A stretch of DNA of 64,000 nt. Source: JAGQZY01 sp964588335 (lineage in GTDB: Bacteria; Bdellovibrionota; Bdellovibrionia; Bdellovibrionales; JAGQZY01). The stretch's first letter is position 1; every line of letters begins with the position of its first letter. The notes beneath the pieces were generated by a model. It was not told the DNA's origin and searched no databases. It was given only the letters and a program-made list of their open reading frames with translations. This document shows, piece by piece, positions 46,531 to 55,308 of this stretch. The translations under genes and the position numbers were made by a program. The DNA lies in assembly GCA_964588335.1 (NCBI GenBank), contig CAZPOV010000019.1, positions 1 to 64,000 on the forward strand, in the 5' to 3' direction.

Positions 46531-48084
46531 ATGTTGTTAAGCGCTTTAATTTTCCTACCCTTCTTTTTCGTGGTCTTGGTGGTTGCCAGTCCGGAACGTC
46601 TGGCGAAACCGATTACTTTAGTTTCGACCTTGGTTCACTTTGCCTTTTCACTGTTGCTGTTCAAACACTTTGACCCCGCAACCGCGGATTTACAGCTTGT
46701 GGAGAAAGTGCCCTGGTTAAAAGAACTTGGAATTACTTATTTCCTAGGCATTGACGGCATTTCTTTTTGGCTGGTTCTTTTAACCACCTTTCTGACCCCC
46801 ATTGTTGTTGCTGCGAGTTGGTCGACGATTAACAAGCAAGTTAAAGCCTTCCATATCTCTCTTTTGGTTTTAGAAGCTGCCATGATTGGGTCGTTTGTTT
46901 CATTTGATACTATTTTGTTTTACATCTTCTTTGAGCTGTCATTGATACCAATGTATTTCATTGTTGGTATTTGGGGTGGCGAAAATCGAATTTATGCGAC
47001 TATGAAGTTCTTTATCTACACAATGGTGGGATCATTGCTGATGTTGGCCGGAATCATTTATTTGATTTTCCAGTGCGATGCTCAGCTTGGCGGGTTAAGC
47101 GCCAGTGTTTTGGACTTCTATCGACTTCGTCTTCCATTTATTTATGGCAGTTTTATCAGTCCGCAGAACATCTTGTTTTTTGTGTTTTGTTTGGCCTTTG
47201 CTATCAAAGTGCCTATGTTTCCGTTTCATACCTGGCTTCCTGATGCTCACGTTCAGGCCCCCACCGGTGGTTCCATGATTCTGGCGGGTGTGATGTTGAA
47301 AATGGGGACTTATGGTTTCTTGCGCTTTGTTTTGCCAATGTTTCCTCAAGCCGTAGCAACCTGGACGCCTATGTTCATGGCCTTGGGGGTTATAGGTATT
47401 GTTTATGGGGCTCTGGTGGCGATGGTGCAGGTCGATATTAAAAAACTGGTGGCCTATTCCTCGGTTTCCCATATGGGGTATGTCATTCTCGGGCTGTTTG
47501 CCATGAACATGTACGGCCTTCAGGGCTCTCTCTTTCAAATGCTGGCTCACGGTATAAGCACTGGGGCTCTGTTCATGCTAGTGGGAGTTCTTTATGAAAG
47601 AACCCATTCTCGAAAAATTGCTGATTATGGCGGTTTAGCAAAAGCACTCCCGATATATACAATTTGCTTTATGATCATTACTTTTTCGAGCATTGCTGTT
47701 CCCATGACAAATGGTTTTGTGGGAGAGTTTTTGATTCTGTTTGGCTCTTGGCAGGCCTCTAAACTTTATGCAGGTATTGCGGTTTTGGGTGTCATCTTGG
47801 GTGCCGCCTATATGCTGTGGATGGTAAAGAAAGTCTTTTTTGGTGAAGAAGGAGAAATCGTAAAAAAATACACCGACATCAAAGATATGAACCTCAGGGA
47901 AATGTTGGCGATCGCTCCGTTGATTGTTTTAGTATTTTGGATGGGTTTGTTTCCGGGCATGTTTTTGAAATATTCGAACAAAAGTATGGATCACTTGGTT
48001 CAAAACAAACAAGAGTATCGATTAAAGCAATACAGTGCTTCTCCCCAGAAAAGCTCTACAGTAGGAGATCGTCGTGAATTTTAA
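46531..48084 (+). CDS. nuoM: NADH-quinone oxidoreductase subunit M
   Basis: An antiporter-like proton-pumping subunit of 517 residues. Motifs include LGIDGISFWLVLLTTFLTP, FFELSLIPMYFIVGIWGG, FHTWLPDAHVQAPTGGSMILAG and YSSVSHMGYVILG. It begins three bases after nuoL and overlaps nuoN by 11 bases. Confidence 0.96.
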   Translation: MLLSALIFLPFFFVVLVVASPERLAKPITLVSTLVHFAFSLLLFKHFDPATADLQLVEKVPWLKELGITYFLGIDGISFWLVLLTTFLTPIVVAASWSTINKQVKAFHISLLVLEAAMIGSFVSFDTILFYIFFELSLIPMYFIVGIWGGENRIYATMKFFIYTMVGSLLMLAGIIYLIFQCDAQLGGLSASVLDFYRLRLPFIYGSFISPQNILFFVFCLAFAIKVPMFPFHTWLPDAHVQAPTGGSMILAGVMLKMGTYGFLRFVLPMFPQAVATWTPMFMALGVIGIVYGALVAMVQVDIKKLVAYSSVSHMGYVILGLFAMNMYGLQGSLFQMLAHGISTGALFMLVGVLYERTHSRKIADYGGLAKALPIYTICFMIITFSSIAVPMTNGFVGEFLILFGSWQASKLYAGIAVLGVILGAAYMLWMVKKVFFGEEGEIVKKYTDIKDMNLREMLAIAPLIVLVFWMGLFPGMFLKYSNKSMDHLVQNKQEYRLKQYSASPQKSSTVGDRREF

Positions 48085-49573
48085 TGTGTCTGAACTTATT
48101 ATCGTAACACCACTTTTTTGGTTGTTTCTTGCCAGCGTTATCCCTTTGACTGTTAAAGCCTTCCGTGATGGTCAAGAGATGAACCCGTTTACCTCGCTTA
48201 TGTGGGCCGTTTTTGGTTTAGTTGGGGCTGCTGGCTTAAACCTGTCTGTGGTTAAAAGTTTTTGGAAAATTTCAGAACTCAATTTTGTGGAAGCTTTTTC
48301 TGAGGCGATTGTAATTGATGGGATCACCGTTTGGGGTTCTTATATTATCTATTTGGTGGTCGGCTTTTGTTTGTTTTTACTTTACGACAGCAAGGCCACA
48401 CGCGATCGGCAGTTTTCTGAGCATATCTTTCTGGTTTTAAACGCCACCATTGGAATGGTCTTGGTGGTTATGTCGAACAACTTAATTGTGACCTTTATTT
48501 CCATTGAATTGATGTCGCTATCACTTTATTTGCTGATAGCACTGAACAAAGAGAAGCTTCTTTCGAAAGAAGCAGCATTCAAATATTTTGTGCTTGGTGG
48601 CGTCGGATCTGCTATTTTACTTTACGGTATCGCTTTTATTTATGGCGGTGGTGGCAATACCAGCACAAACCTCCACGAGATTGGCCGTTTGGCAGCACAA
48701 GATTATCAGAAAGAAGTGTTTTTTCGCTTTGGAGTCATTTTAACATGTGTTGGATTTGCGTTTAAAATTGCCTTGGTGCCTTTTCACTCTTGGACGCCAG
48801 ACGTCTATCAAGGGGCCGCATCTCCGATCAGTGGTATCATGGCGACGGCGGTAAAGGTGGCTTCTTTTATAGCCTTTTTACGATTCTTCTTGTACGCCGA
48901 TTTTTACGACTTAGACACTGATAAATTCGTCTGGTTCATGCAGTGGCTGGCCGCTTTAACGATGATTGTCGGTAACGTTGCTGCCATAATGCAGGATAAT
49001 TTTAAGCGAATGTTGGCTTACTCAAGTATCGCGCACTCTGGATATGCTTTCATGGCCGTTATCGTTTCATCTTTTGGAACCGATAGTGATGCCGGCATCA
49101 CCAGCTTAATGTTCTATCTGATTTCCTATTCAGTAATGACTGTCGGGACATTTGCTCTGGTCGTGGTGTTAGAAAAAAATGCCGATACTGTTGTCTTGAT
49201 GTCAGACCTCAAAGGGCTTTCAAAAAAATCTCCATTGATTGCCATCAGTTTGTCAGCGCTCATGTTTAGCCTCGCGGGTCTCCCTCCAAGTGTTGGGTTT
49301 TTCGGAAAATTTTATATCTTTTCGGCCACCATTGAGCAGGGATTTTACTGGCTCACGTTTATTGGTGTTATTGGCTCAATCATCAGTGTTTACTACTACT
49401 TACGCCCGGTTGTGATGATGTATATGGTTGAGGGAGACGGTTATTCAGCACGCAAAGAGGCCATGTTTTCTCAGGCCATCGTCGTTATTTCGGCGCTAGG
49501 AGTTATCGTACTCGGAATTCTTTCCTCGAGAGTTTTTCGTTTCGTGCAAAGCTCCATAACAGAATCGCTGTAA
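48074..49573 (+). CDS. nuoN: NADH-quinone oxidoreductase subunit N
   Basis: The third antiporter-like subunit, 499 residues from a GTG with a good AGGAG site. It has FISIELMSLSLYLLIALN, KYFVLGGVGSAILLYG, PFHSWTPDVYQGAASPISG and YSSIAHSGYAFMAV. It ends the membrane-arm cluster; a terminator-like hairpin follows 24 bases later. Confidence 0.95.
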   Translation: MNFNVSELIIVTPLFWLFLASVIPLTVKAFRDGQEMNPFTSLMWAVFGLVGAAGLNLSVVKSFWKISELNFVEAFSEAIVIDGITVWGSYIIYLVVGFCLFLLYDSKATRDRQFSEHIFLVLNATIGMVLVVMSNNLIVTFISIELMSLSLYLLIALNKEKLLSKEAAFKYFVLGGVGSAILLYGIAFIYGGGGNTSTNLHEIGRLAAQDYQKEVFFRFGVILTCVGFAFKIALVPFHSWTPDVYQGAASPISGIMATAVKVASFIAFLRFFLYADFYDLDTDKFVWFMQWLAALTMIVGNVAAIMQDNFKRMLAYSSIAHSGYAFMAVIVSSFGTDSDAGITSLMFYLISYSVMTVGTFALVVVLEKNADTVVLMSDLKGLSKKSPLIAISLSALMFSLAGLPPSVGFFGKFYIFSATIEQGFYWLTFIGVIGSIISVYYYLRPVVMMYMVEGDGYSARKEAMFSQAIVVISALGVIVLGILSSRVFRFVQSSITESL

Positions 49574-49596
49574 TTTATTAGAAACAATGTAAAATA

Positions 49597-49631
49597 CAGG
49601 CATGAAAGTTCTTTTATGCCTGCTTTTTTTT
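49597..49631 (+). terminator. Intrinsic terminator overlapping the next start codon
   Basis: CAGGCAT (49597-49603) and ATGCCTG (49616-49622) form a perfect 7-base stem with a 12-base loop, followed by C and eight Ts. The ATG of the downstream ATPase gene (49602) is inside the left arm, and the first codons run through the loop and T-run. It may end nuo transcription and also act as an attenuator for the next gene. Confidence 0.75.
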
Positions 49632-51917
49632 GTAACTGGTACGACAACGTTATTGGCGCAATCAGACACCAGTAACGATCGCGTTGTAACCACAGAAAGC
49701 CTTTCACAGAGCCTGGAGCAATTTAGTCAACCGATTGATCCAGAGACAATTGTCAGCCAATACAATGAAGTCAGTGAATTGTGGGAACAGGTGGCCCTTC
49801 ATTTGAAAAGCCTTTTTCATCGCTTGCCCGATTCTGAATTGCAAGGGACCAATCAATCCATGCAAGACTGGCAAGCCGAAGTCAGTAAACGTTTTTCGTT
49901 GCTACGAAGAGCAGGAAGAGAAAGAGCTCGATACCTCGAAGAGCTGCAGAGTCAAAATTTAAGCCTTTTTAAAGTTGATAACGAAACTTTTCAGCGAATG
50001 GGGCTCGAAGTAACATTAATCCCCTACAAATTTGTCGCTTATTTTTATGAGAAAGCCTATTGGTTCCGCAGCCAACTAGAGGAAGGTTTTTCGGGCTTCT
50101 ATTATTTAGTGATTGAACTTTTAATCTTGTTGGCAATTCTTTTAATTCCCTACGTTTTTGTAAAGCTCTCCCGGCGCCTTGAAAGACAGATGGACCAGCA
50201 AAAAAGACGGTCTTTTTACCTGAGTTATCGCTCGTCATGGCACAGAAGTCTGACAAATGTACTGCCTGTTGTTGTCGAGTATTTGCCGTGGTTATTTGCT
50301 TTGGTGGCCATCCAGGTCGTTGGCTGGCTTCTCCAGTTTTCTGAGTTCAAAGAGTTTTCCTATTTGCTGCCTTACTTCAATTATTTTGTGTTTTATAAAC
50401 TTTTCAGAGTGACATTGGAGCTTGGGTTGCGCGAGTTCGTTTCTCACCTTCCTATGGATTCGAAAGAAAATCTTAACCAAAAGATTCAAAACACTTCAAA
50501 ATTTTTAGGACTCCTTCTTTTTGGTATCTACTCGGTCAAAACAGCCTTCCAAAGTATTTTGGGTCAGTCTTTGATCTTTTCATTTATTGAACCATTTTTC
50601 GGAATCTTGATTCTGTTATTGCTGTTCTATGTTTCGGCTCGGTGGGAAATAGAAATCGAGAAGTACCTGAGAAACACCAATATTTTAATATTCCAGAAAT
50701 ATTCAAAACGAATGGAAAATCGGTATTCTTTGTTTTTAAGTTTACCAGGCTTGGTATTGATTTTGGCTCATTTTACGGCTCGGAAGCTTATCGAATGGAG
50801 TTCGCAATTTGAATTTGTAAAGCTCCTTTACGCCAGAGTTTTACGGGTCAAATATGAGTCGACTCGGGGTGACACTTCGGGTTTAGAGCTTGTTGGAGAT
50901 GAATATCGAAAGCGGTTTTTAGAACACTGCGAAGGCTCTTGGAAGAACTATTTGTTTGAAAGAGATTTTTTTAAAAAAATAGAACAACAGGTAAGTCATT
51001 GGAAGGAAGACAACAATACCGAACAAACAGTAGCAATTCACGGTCCGAAAGGGTCGGGGAAAAGTATTTTTCTTAACCAAGCCGGTGGATTTTTTGAAGA
51101 GAAAGGTTTTAACGTTCTTCATCTGTCTGTTCCAGAAAGGGTGTTCTCCGAAAAGTCTTTTGAGCAAACCTTTGAGCCAATCTTTAATGTGCCTGAGGAG
51201 CAGAAGACGATCGTATTTTTAGACAATGCTCACAATCTTTTTCTCTCAACGATTGGTGGATTTAAGATATACCAACAGTTTTTAGAGAAAACCGAAGAGT
51301 TGAAGCATATTTTTTGGGTGGCATCTTATAACGAATATTCCTGGCAGTTTCTGAATAGCGTGCTTGGTAAAAATCAATATTTTCGCCTGGAATTGCAAAT
51401 TCCTAAATGGACAGCGCAAGAGATCAAAGAAATGATTTTAAGCTTTCATGGGAAAATGAATTATAAAATTGAGTATGACCAAATCTTTCGATCAAACCAA
51501 CGCCTTAATGAAGAGGTCGCCTCAGCTGAAAGCCGCTATTTTTATCTTATTTGGGAAAGGTGTAACGGAAATCCGGGATCAGCCATTTATTATTGGTTTA
51601 AAAGCCTACGAGTCATCAATGATACTCAATTAAAGGTTTGTCTTCCTGCTGAGAACCCTGTCGGCGAGCTGGGTCAACTTCACCAAGAGATGCATTTTGT
51701 TTACGCCAGCTTATTGAAGCATGAGAATCTTAATATCAGTGAGGCATCGCGTGCGACCAACCTTCCAAGGTCGGTTGTCAAGCAAGCCATCTTCCGGGGA
51801 ATGGAGGAGGGTTTTTTAATAGAACGGGACAATCGTTACTGTGTAGGCCTGGACTGGCTGGATGATTTGAAACGATTTCTACGAGGGAAAAATTTAATTT
51901 ATGAAATCAACGGATAG
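49602..51917 (+). CDS. Membrane-anchored AAA-type ATPase coupled to an MscS channel gene
   Basis: A 771-residue protein with a signal peptide (LLCLLFFVTGTTTLLAQ), about 140 residues of helical periplasmic sequence, about five membrane helices between residues 160 and 410 (for example LVIELLILLAILLIPYVFV and FFGILILLLLFYVSA), then a cytosolic P-loop ATPase with Walker A GPKGSGKS (481-488) and Walker B IVFLDNAH (Asp541), and a C-terminal winged-helix-like segment (ISEASRATNLPRSVVKQAI). The ATPase half resembles Orc/STAND-like AAA proteins. I know no characterised protein of this layout. It overlaps the MscS gene by 17 bases. There is no clear ribosome site and the start lies in a terminator hairpin. 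Confidence 0.8.
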   Translation: MKVLLCLLFFVTGTTTLLAQSDTSNDRVVTTESLSQSLEQFSQPIDPETIVSQYNEVSELWEQVALHLKSLFHRLPDSELQGTNQSMQDWQAEVSKRFSLLRRAGRERARYLEELQSQNLSLFKVDNETFQRMGLEVTLIPYKFVAYFYEKAYWFRSQLEEGFSGFYYLVIELLILLAILLIPYVFVKLSRRLERQMDQQKRRSFYLSYRSSWHRSLTNVLPVVVEYLPWLFALVAIQVVGWLLQFSEFKEFSYLLPYFNYFVFYKLFRVTLELGLREFVSHLPMDSKENLNQKIQNTSKFLGLLLFGIYSVKTAFQSILGQSLIFSFIEPFFGILILLLLFYVSARWEIEIEKYLRNTNILIFQKYSKRMENRYSLFLSLPGLVLILAHFTARKLIEWSSQFEFVKLLYARVLRVKYESTRGDTSGLELVGDEYRKRFLEHCEGSWKNYLFERDFFKKIEQQVSHWKEDNNTEQTVAIHGPKGSGKSIFLNQAGGFFEEKGFNVLHLSVPERVFSEKSFEQTFEPIFNVPEEQKTIVFLDNAHNLFLSTIGGFKIYQQFLEKTEELKHIFWVASYNEYSWQFLNSVLGKNQYFRLELQIPKWTAQEIKEMILSFHGKMNYKIEYDQIFRSNQRLNEEVASAESRYFYLIWERCNGNPGSAIYYWFKSLRVINDTQLKVCLPAENPVGELGQLHQEMHFVYASLLKHENLNISEASRATNLPRSVVKQAIFRGMEEGFLIERDNRYCVGLDWLDDLKRFLRGKNLIYEING

Positions 51918-52731
51918 TTTGGCTGAGTTTTTTCAGCTTTTGCAGTTTCAGAAAATACTAATTGTTATACTCGGGCTGGTACTGGTTGTAATTATTGGTA
52001 AAATGTTAAAAAGGCTTTCTGAAAGACTCAGCGAAAGTGCACCAAATTATCGACTTCAGTCTTTACAAATAACAACCATATTGACCTTTGCTTTGTATAT
52101 TTTCGGAACCATCGGTTTGGTTTTTGGAGTTCTCAATCCTTCCAAAGAATTACTTATTGCTCTGGGTGGTTCGGCGGCAGTGGCTGTCGGGTTTTCTATG
52201 AAAGACCTTGTGGGGTCGATTGTGGCTGGGGTCACACTTTTGTTTGATCGACCTTTTCAGGTGGGCGATCGTGTCACATTTGGTGATGTTTACGGAGAGA
52301 TAACAAATATTGGACTGCGGGCGGTTCGGTTACAGACCTTAGACGACAATGAGGTCACCATTCCGAATTCTAAATTTATGTCGGAGTACGTGGCCTCCGG
52401 AAACTCAGGCGCCTTAGATATGATGGTGGTTTGTGATTTTCACCTGTCGTTGGATGCTGATATTGGCAAAGCCAAGACATTACTTTACCAGGTTGTGGCA
52501 ACCAGTCGGTTTGTTTTTTTAAAAAAACCAATAAAGATTATCGTTGAAGAAGCTTATAAAAACTATCAATTGGTGATGCGGTTGAAAGTGAAGGCCTACG
52601 TCTTTGATGTTCGGTTTGAGAAGGACTTTCAATCAGACATTTTTGAAAGAGGTAATACAATTTTGATCCGCAATAAGATTCAACGACCCAGCTCTTTCAT
52701 GGCACCTGCTGTTGAGGAACTGGACCTTTAG
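51901..52731 (+). CDS. Small mechanosensitive channel of the MscS family
   Basis: MscS channels open under membrane tension to release solutes. The 276 residues have three membrane helices, the last being the pore-lining TM3 (GGSAAVAVGFSMKDLVGSIVAG), then RPFQVGDRVTFGDVYGEITNIGLRAV and the beta domain with TIPNSKF, and a C-terminal alpha/beta domain. Compared with E. coli MscS it is of similar size. It overlaps the ATPase gene, so a regulated channel complex is likely (inference). It ends 4 bases into the convergent ceramidase-like gene. Confidence 0.9.
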   Translation: MKSTDSLAEFFQLLQFQKILIVILGLVLVVIIGKMLKRLSERLSESAPNYRLQSLQITTILTFALYIFGTIGLVFGVLNPSKELLIALGGSAAVAVGFSMKDLVGSIVAGVTLLFDRPFQVGDRVTFGDVYGEITNIGLRAVRLQTLDDNEVTIPNSKFMSEYVASGNSGALDMMVVCDFHLSLDADIGKAKTLLYQVVATSRFVFLKKPIKIIVEEAYKNYQLVMRLKVKAYVFDVRFEKDFQSDIFERGNTILIRNKIQRPSSFMAPAVEELDL

Positions 52732-53462
52732 ACCCAGTTCGATCTTGAATAGATAAAGTGATTTTCATAATGCAGGGCCAATAAGTAAGCGGCTGGTGCT
52801 CCGATTAAATGCCACAAGGCATGGCCATGAATCCAGCCTTCGGGCTCACAGTAAATTCTTTGTATATCAGCAATTGCTATTATCTGGGCAAGGATCGTTA
52901 GTGCGGCTCCGAAGAAAAAGAATTTTTGATGACTGAATTTTCGAGTTCTCAATAAAATCAATAATTCCAATAGGATAACGGGACCCAGGTTGAGGTACAT
53001 GATGTACTGTACCGGTGTCTCGATAATGTGAAAGACCATGAATAAAACACAGTGAGCGGAAAACACAAACCAATACCAGGTGAAAAAACTGCCTTGGCTG
53101 GCTTTAAAAAATCGCAGAAGAGTACCCGCAAACAGAAAGCTCATCACCGTGAACATACCGAGAAAATCAATGTACTGAGTGAGAAAGTTATTGGTCGCGT
53201 GGTAAATGAACGAAAGAACCCCCATTATAAAAACTGTGCCACCAAAGAAGCGACCTAAATAGCTACGAAACCTCAATAAAATAAAAACTCCCACAAGAAT
53301 GAGTCCGAGGTTTGTCCAGGTGTTAATAGGTTCATTGATAAGAGCGCAGGTTGTTGGTTCGCACCAGTTCACATTGGGGGGGCCAAAGCTTTGTTGCGAA
53401 TCATACCAAGGGCAGCCAGGGTCAATTGTGTACTGACGTTCAGTACCGTAGGGGCTATTCAT
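52728..53462 (-). CDS. Ceramidase-family membrane hydrolase
   Basis: A 244-residue protein with about seven membrane helices. The N-terminus has WCEPTTCALINEPINTWTNLG and the core has GVLSFIYHAT, QYIDFLG and HGHALWHLIGA, giving the Ser, His, Asp and His-pair zinc ligands of the alkaline ceramidase (CREST) family. Such enzymes hydrolyse ceramide amide bonds. Some predatory bdellovibrios are known to make sphingolipids, so a role in own or prey lipid turnover is possible. It has a good ribosome site (AAAGGA) and starts 10 bases after the patatin-like gene, so the two form an operon. Confidence 0.82.
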   Translation of the reverse strand: MNSPYGTERQYTIDPGCPWYDSQQSFGPPNVNWCEPTTCALINEPINTWTNLGLILVGVFILLRFRSYLGRFFGGTVFIMGVLSFIYHATNNFLTQYIDFLGMFTVMSFLFAGTLLRFFKASQGSFFTWYWFVFSAHCVLFMVFHIIETPVQYIMYLNLGPVILLELLILLRTRKFSHQKFFFFGAALTILAQIIAIADIQRIYCEPEGWIHGHALWHLIGAPAAYLLALHYENHFIYSRSNWV

Positions 53463-53472
53463 TGATTGTCCT

Positions 53473-54678
53473 TTATATATCGTGCTTTCTTAAGACGTTG
53501 ATAGCAGAACGAAAACCGGTTTGAACTATTTTTGACAGGATTTTTGGGTTTAAGCTGAAATGATCAGCGAAAAACATTTCATAATCATGAGGGTTTGGGT
53601 GGATGTAAAGATAGTCGACGTCTGGTCTATAGTCGGCCCTCTGTTCAATGATGTTCAAGAGTCGGTGCATATCTTCTTCCGGGAGATTTTTCTGCTTAAA
53701 GTATCCACGAATGGCATGATAAATATTGTCGACAGCTTTTTGGGTGGAAATATGAGTTTCAATTTTTTGCTGAACCACCTGATAAAGAGCCTGGTTAAAA
53801 ATCAGCGGTATACCGTATTTGTGAAGTGAGCCCATATTCTCATTATAATGGTAGGGTTGAATGCTATAACTTGCTATTACAAGGTCGCACCCATGGTCTT
53901 TGGCTACGTGTGTCGATAGGGTGTCGCGAATCTCGCCATCAAAATAAAAAATTTCTTTACCCCGTTCATTTTCAATTCCGTAGGGAGCAAAAACGGGTGG
54001 CAAGCTGGCCGAAGCGGCCACCGCATCCGAGACTTTGGCATAGTTGGCCCACCCAATATGTTTGATCTTTGAAGTCTCTTCGAAATTTCCAAAAATAACT
54101 TTTCTGGAATGATTCAATTGGGTGGCGACAATATACAGTTCGACACCCAATGATTCGAATGTATTCTCTGGCCAGACATGCCGGCGAATATATTTTTCTA
54201 GACCTTTGGCGGTAACAAGCCCGTTTATCTTCAGACCATTTTTAACCATGGCTTCAAGCCCACCACTTAAGATCGAACGATTTTTGATCATGTTTGGAAC
54301 CATCTTCAGCCAATTTTTTCCATTAATTGAAAAGATGTCGGTGTACGAAATGGGCCGCAATGATTCTTCAAAATCATCTTCTTGGCGCAGCCCTTTGAGG
54401 TCCCATTCGGACCCCTTTTCGAAGGCTGCAATGATGGCCTGGAGTGAGTATCCACTGGCTAGGAAGGTGCTGATTACCGCTCCAGCACTGGATCCTACGT
54501 AGAGCTTAATCACCTTGTCATTATCTGAGTACTTACTGGCTACCTCTTCTTTAGTGCCTCCGGCGAAGCGAAATCCCTTTTCTTTCAGAGCAAGACAGAC
54601 TCCGATATGGAAGGCTGCCGCTTTGATACCGCCCCCACTCAACGCCAGCCCAATTTTCTTTTTACCTTTTAATTTCAT
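53473..54678 (-). CDS. Patatin-like phospholipase
   Basis: Patatin-type enzymes are Ser-Asp lipid acyl hydrolases. From the ATG at 54678 (AGGTGG upstream) the 401-residue protein starts KIGLALSGGGIKAAAFHIG, the oxyanion-hole glycine block, then GSSAGA with nucleophile Ser64, and FDGEIRD with Asp247 as the second catalytic residue. Glu follows in place of the more common Ala/Gly after DG. There is no signal peptide, so it is cytosolic or exported by another path. An in-frame ATG at 54768 would add 30 residues that look non-conserved. Likely operon with the ceramidase gene. Confidence 0.9.
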   Translation of the reverse strand: MKLKGKKKIGLALSGGGIKAAAFHIGVCLALKEKGFRFAGGTKEEVASKYSDNDKVIKLYVGSSAGAVISTFLASGYSLQAIIAAFEKGSEWDLKGLRQEDDFEESLRPISYTDIFSINGKNWLKMVPNMIKNRSILSGGLEAMVKNGLKINGLVTAKGLEKYIRRHVWPENTFESLGVELYIVATQLNHSRKVIFGNFEETSKIKHIGWANYAKVSDAVAASASLPPVFAPYGIENERGKEIFYFDGEIRDTLSTHVAKDHGCDLVIASYSIQPYHYNENMGSLHKYGIPLIFNQALYQVVQQKIETHISTQKAVDNIYHAIRGYFKQKNLPEEDMHRLLNIIEQRADYRPDVDYLYIHPNPHDYEMFFADHFSLNPKILSKIVQTGFRSAINVLRKHDI

Positions 54679-54688
54679 ATTAGAATTC

Positions 54689-54803
54689 CACCTATCCTTG
54701 GCTCGTTTGGTTTGAAAAAGGTCCAGAATCTTTTTCTGACTATAGCAACGGCATTTTAATGAAATCAATAACTTACTTAAATATAGACAAGATTGGATAG
54801 GTG
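54689..54803. repeat. Inverted repeat in the patatin/HTH divergent region
   Basis: CACCTATCC at 54689-54697 and GGATAGGTG at 54795-54803 are perfect 9-base inverted copies 97 bases apart. The left copy covers the ribosome site of the patatin-like gene. Just after the right copy are two short hairpins (AGGT/ACCT and CCTGG/CCAGG, 54800-54822). It may be an operator pair; function unknown. Confidence 0.35.
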
Positions 54804-54888
54804 ACTACCTGGCCAAAACCAGGGCCAAAGCCGTGAATATCAAATTATCCATTGTCTTGGTCATTGGGTATGCTAGTGTTGAATAGTC

Positions 54889-55308
54889 ATGAGTGTAGTG
54901 GATGTAGAAAATGATTGGTTGTCTTTAGCTGAGTACTCAAGTGAATACGGAGTAAGCGTATCCACGTTGAGGCGTCGGATTAAAAGCAACAAAATCAAAT
55001 ACAAGCTTATTCATGGTAAATATTTTTTGCCTAGGCAAGAGTTGCCTCCCCAAAACAGCCAAACTTTCACGCCCGTCCCAAATTCCAAAGCGCCCGAAAA
55101 GTCTGGTTCCAAGCAGGAGGACAACTCAAACTCTTTCAACACGGCAAAAACCTTATTGGATGAACTGAAGAAGGCCTATATGCAAAGCCTTCAAAGTAAG
55201 GAAGATCAGATCATCCAGCTTAAACAACAGATCACCGACCTCAAGACTTTGGTGATGTATTTGGAAAGGGAGAATGAAAAGCTTTCGGGCCATGCCCCAA
55301 GAACTTAA
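54889..55308 (+). CDS. HTH and coiled-coil DNA-binding protein
   Basis: The 139-residue protein has an N-terminal MerR/excisionase-like helix-turn-helix (LSLAEYSSEYGVSVSTLRRRI, then KYFLPRQEL), a Ser/Pro-rich linker, and a C-terminal coiled coil (SKEDQIIQLKQQITDLKTLVMYLERENEKL) that probably dimerises it. It is likely a transcription regulator, perhaps of the overlapping barrel gene or the divergent lipase pair. A TATGCT hexamer at 54869-54874 would give a very short leader. Specific target not known. Confidence 0.75.
   Translation: MSVVDVENDWLSLAEYSSEYGVSVSTLRRRIKSNKIKYKLIHGKYFLPRQELPPQNSQTFTPVPNSKAPEKSGSKQEDNSNSFNTAKTLLDELKKAYMQSLQSKEDQIIQLKQQITDLKTLVMYLERENEKLSGHAPRT

Noticed and set aside
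47095..47550. 151-codon minus-strand open frame inside nuoM
   Set aside because: It is antisense to a conserved membrane protein; the His/Gln-rich composition is typical of such shadows.
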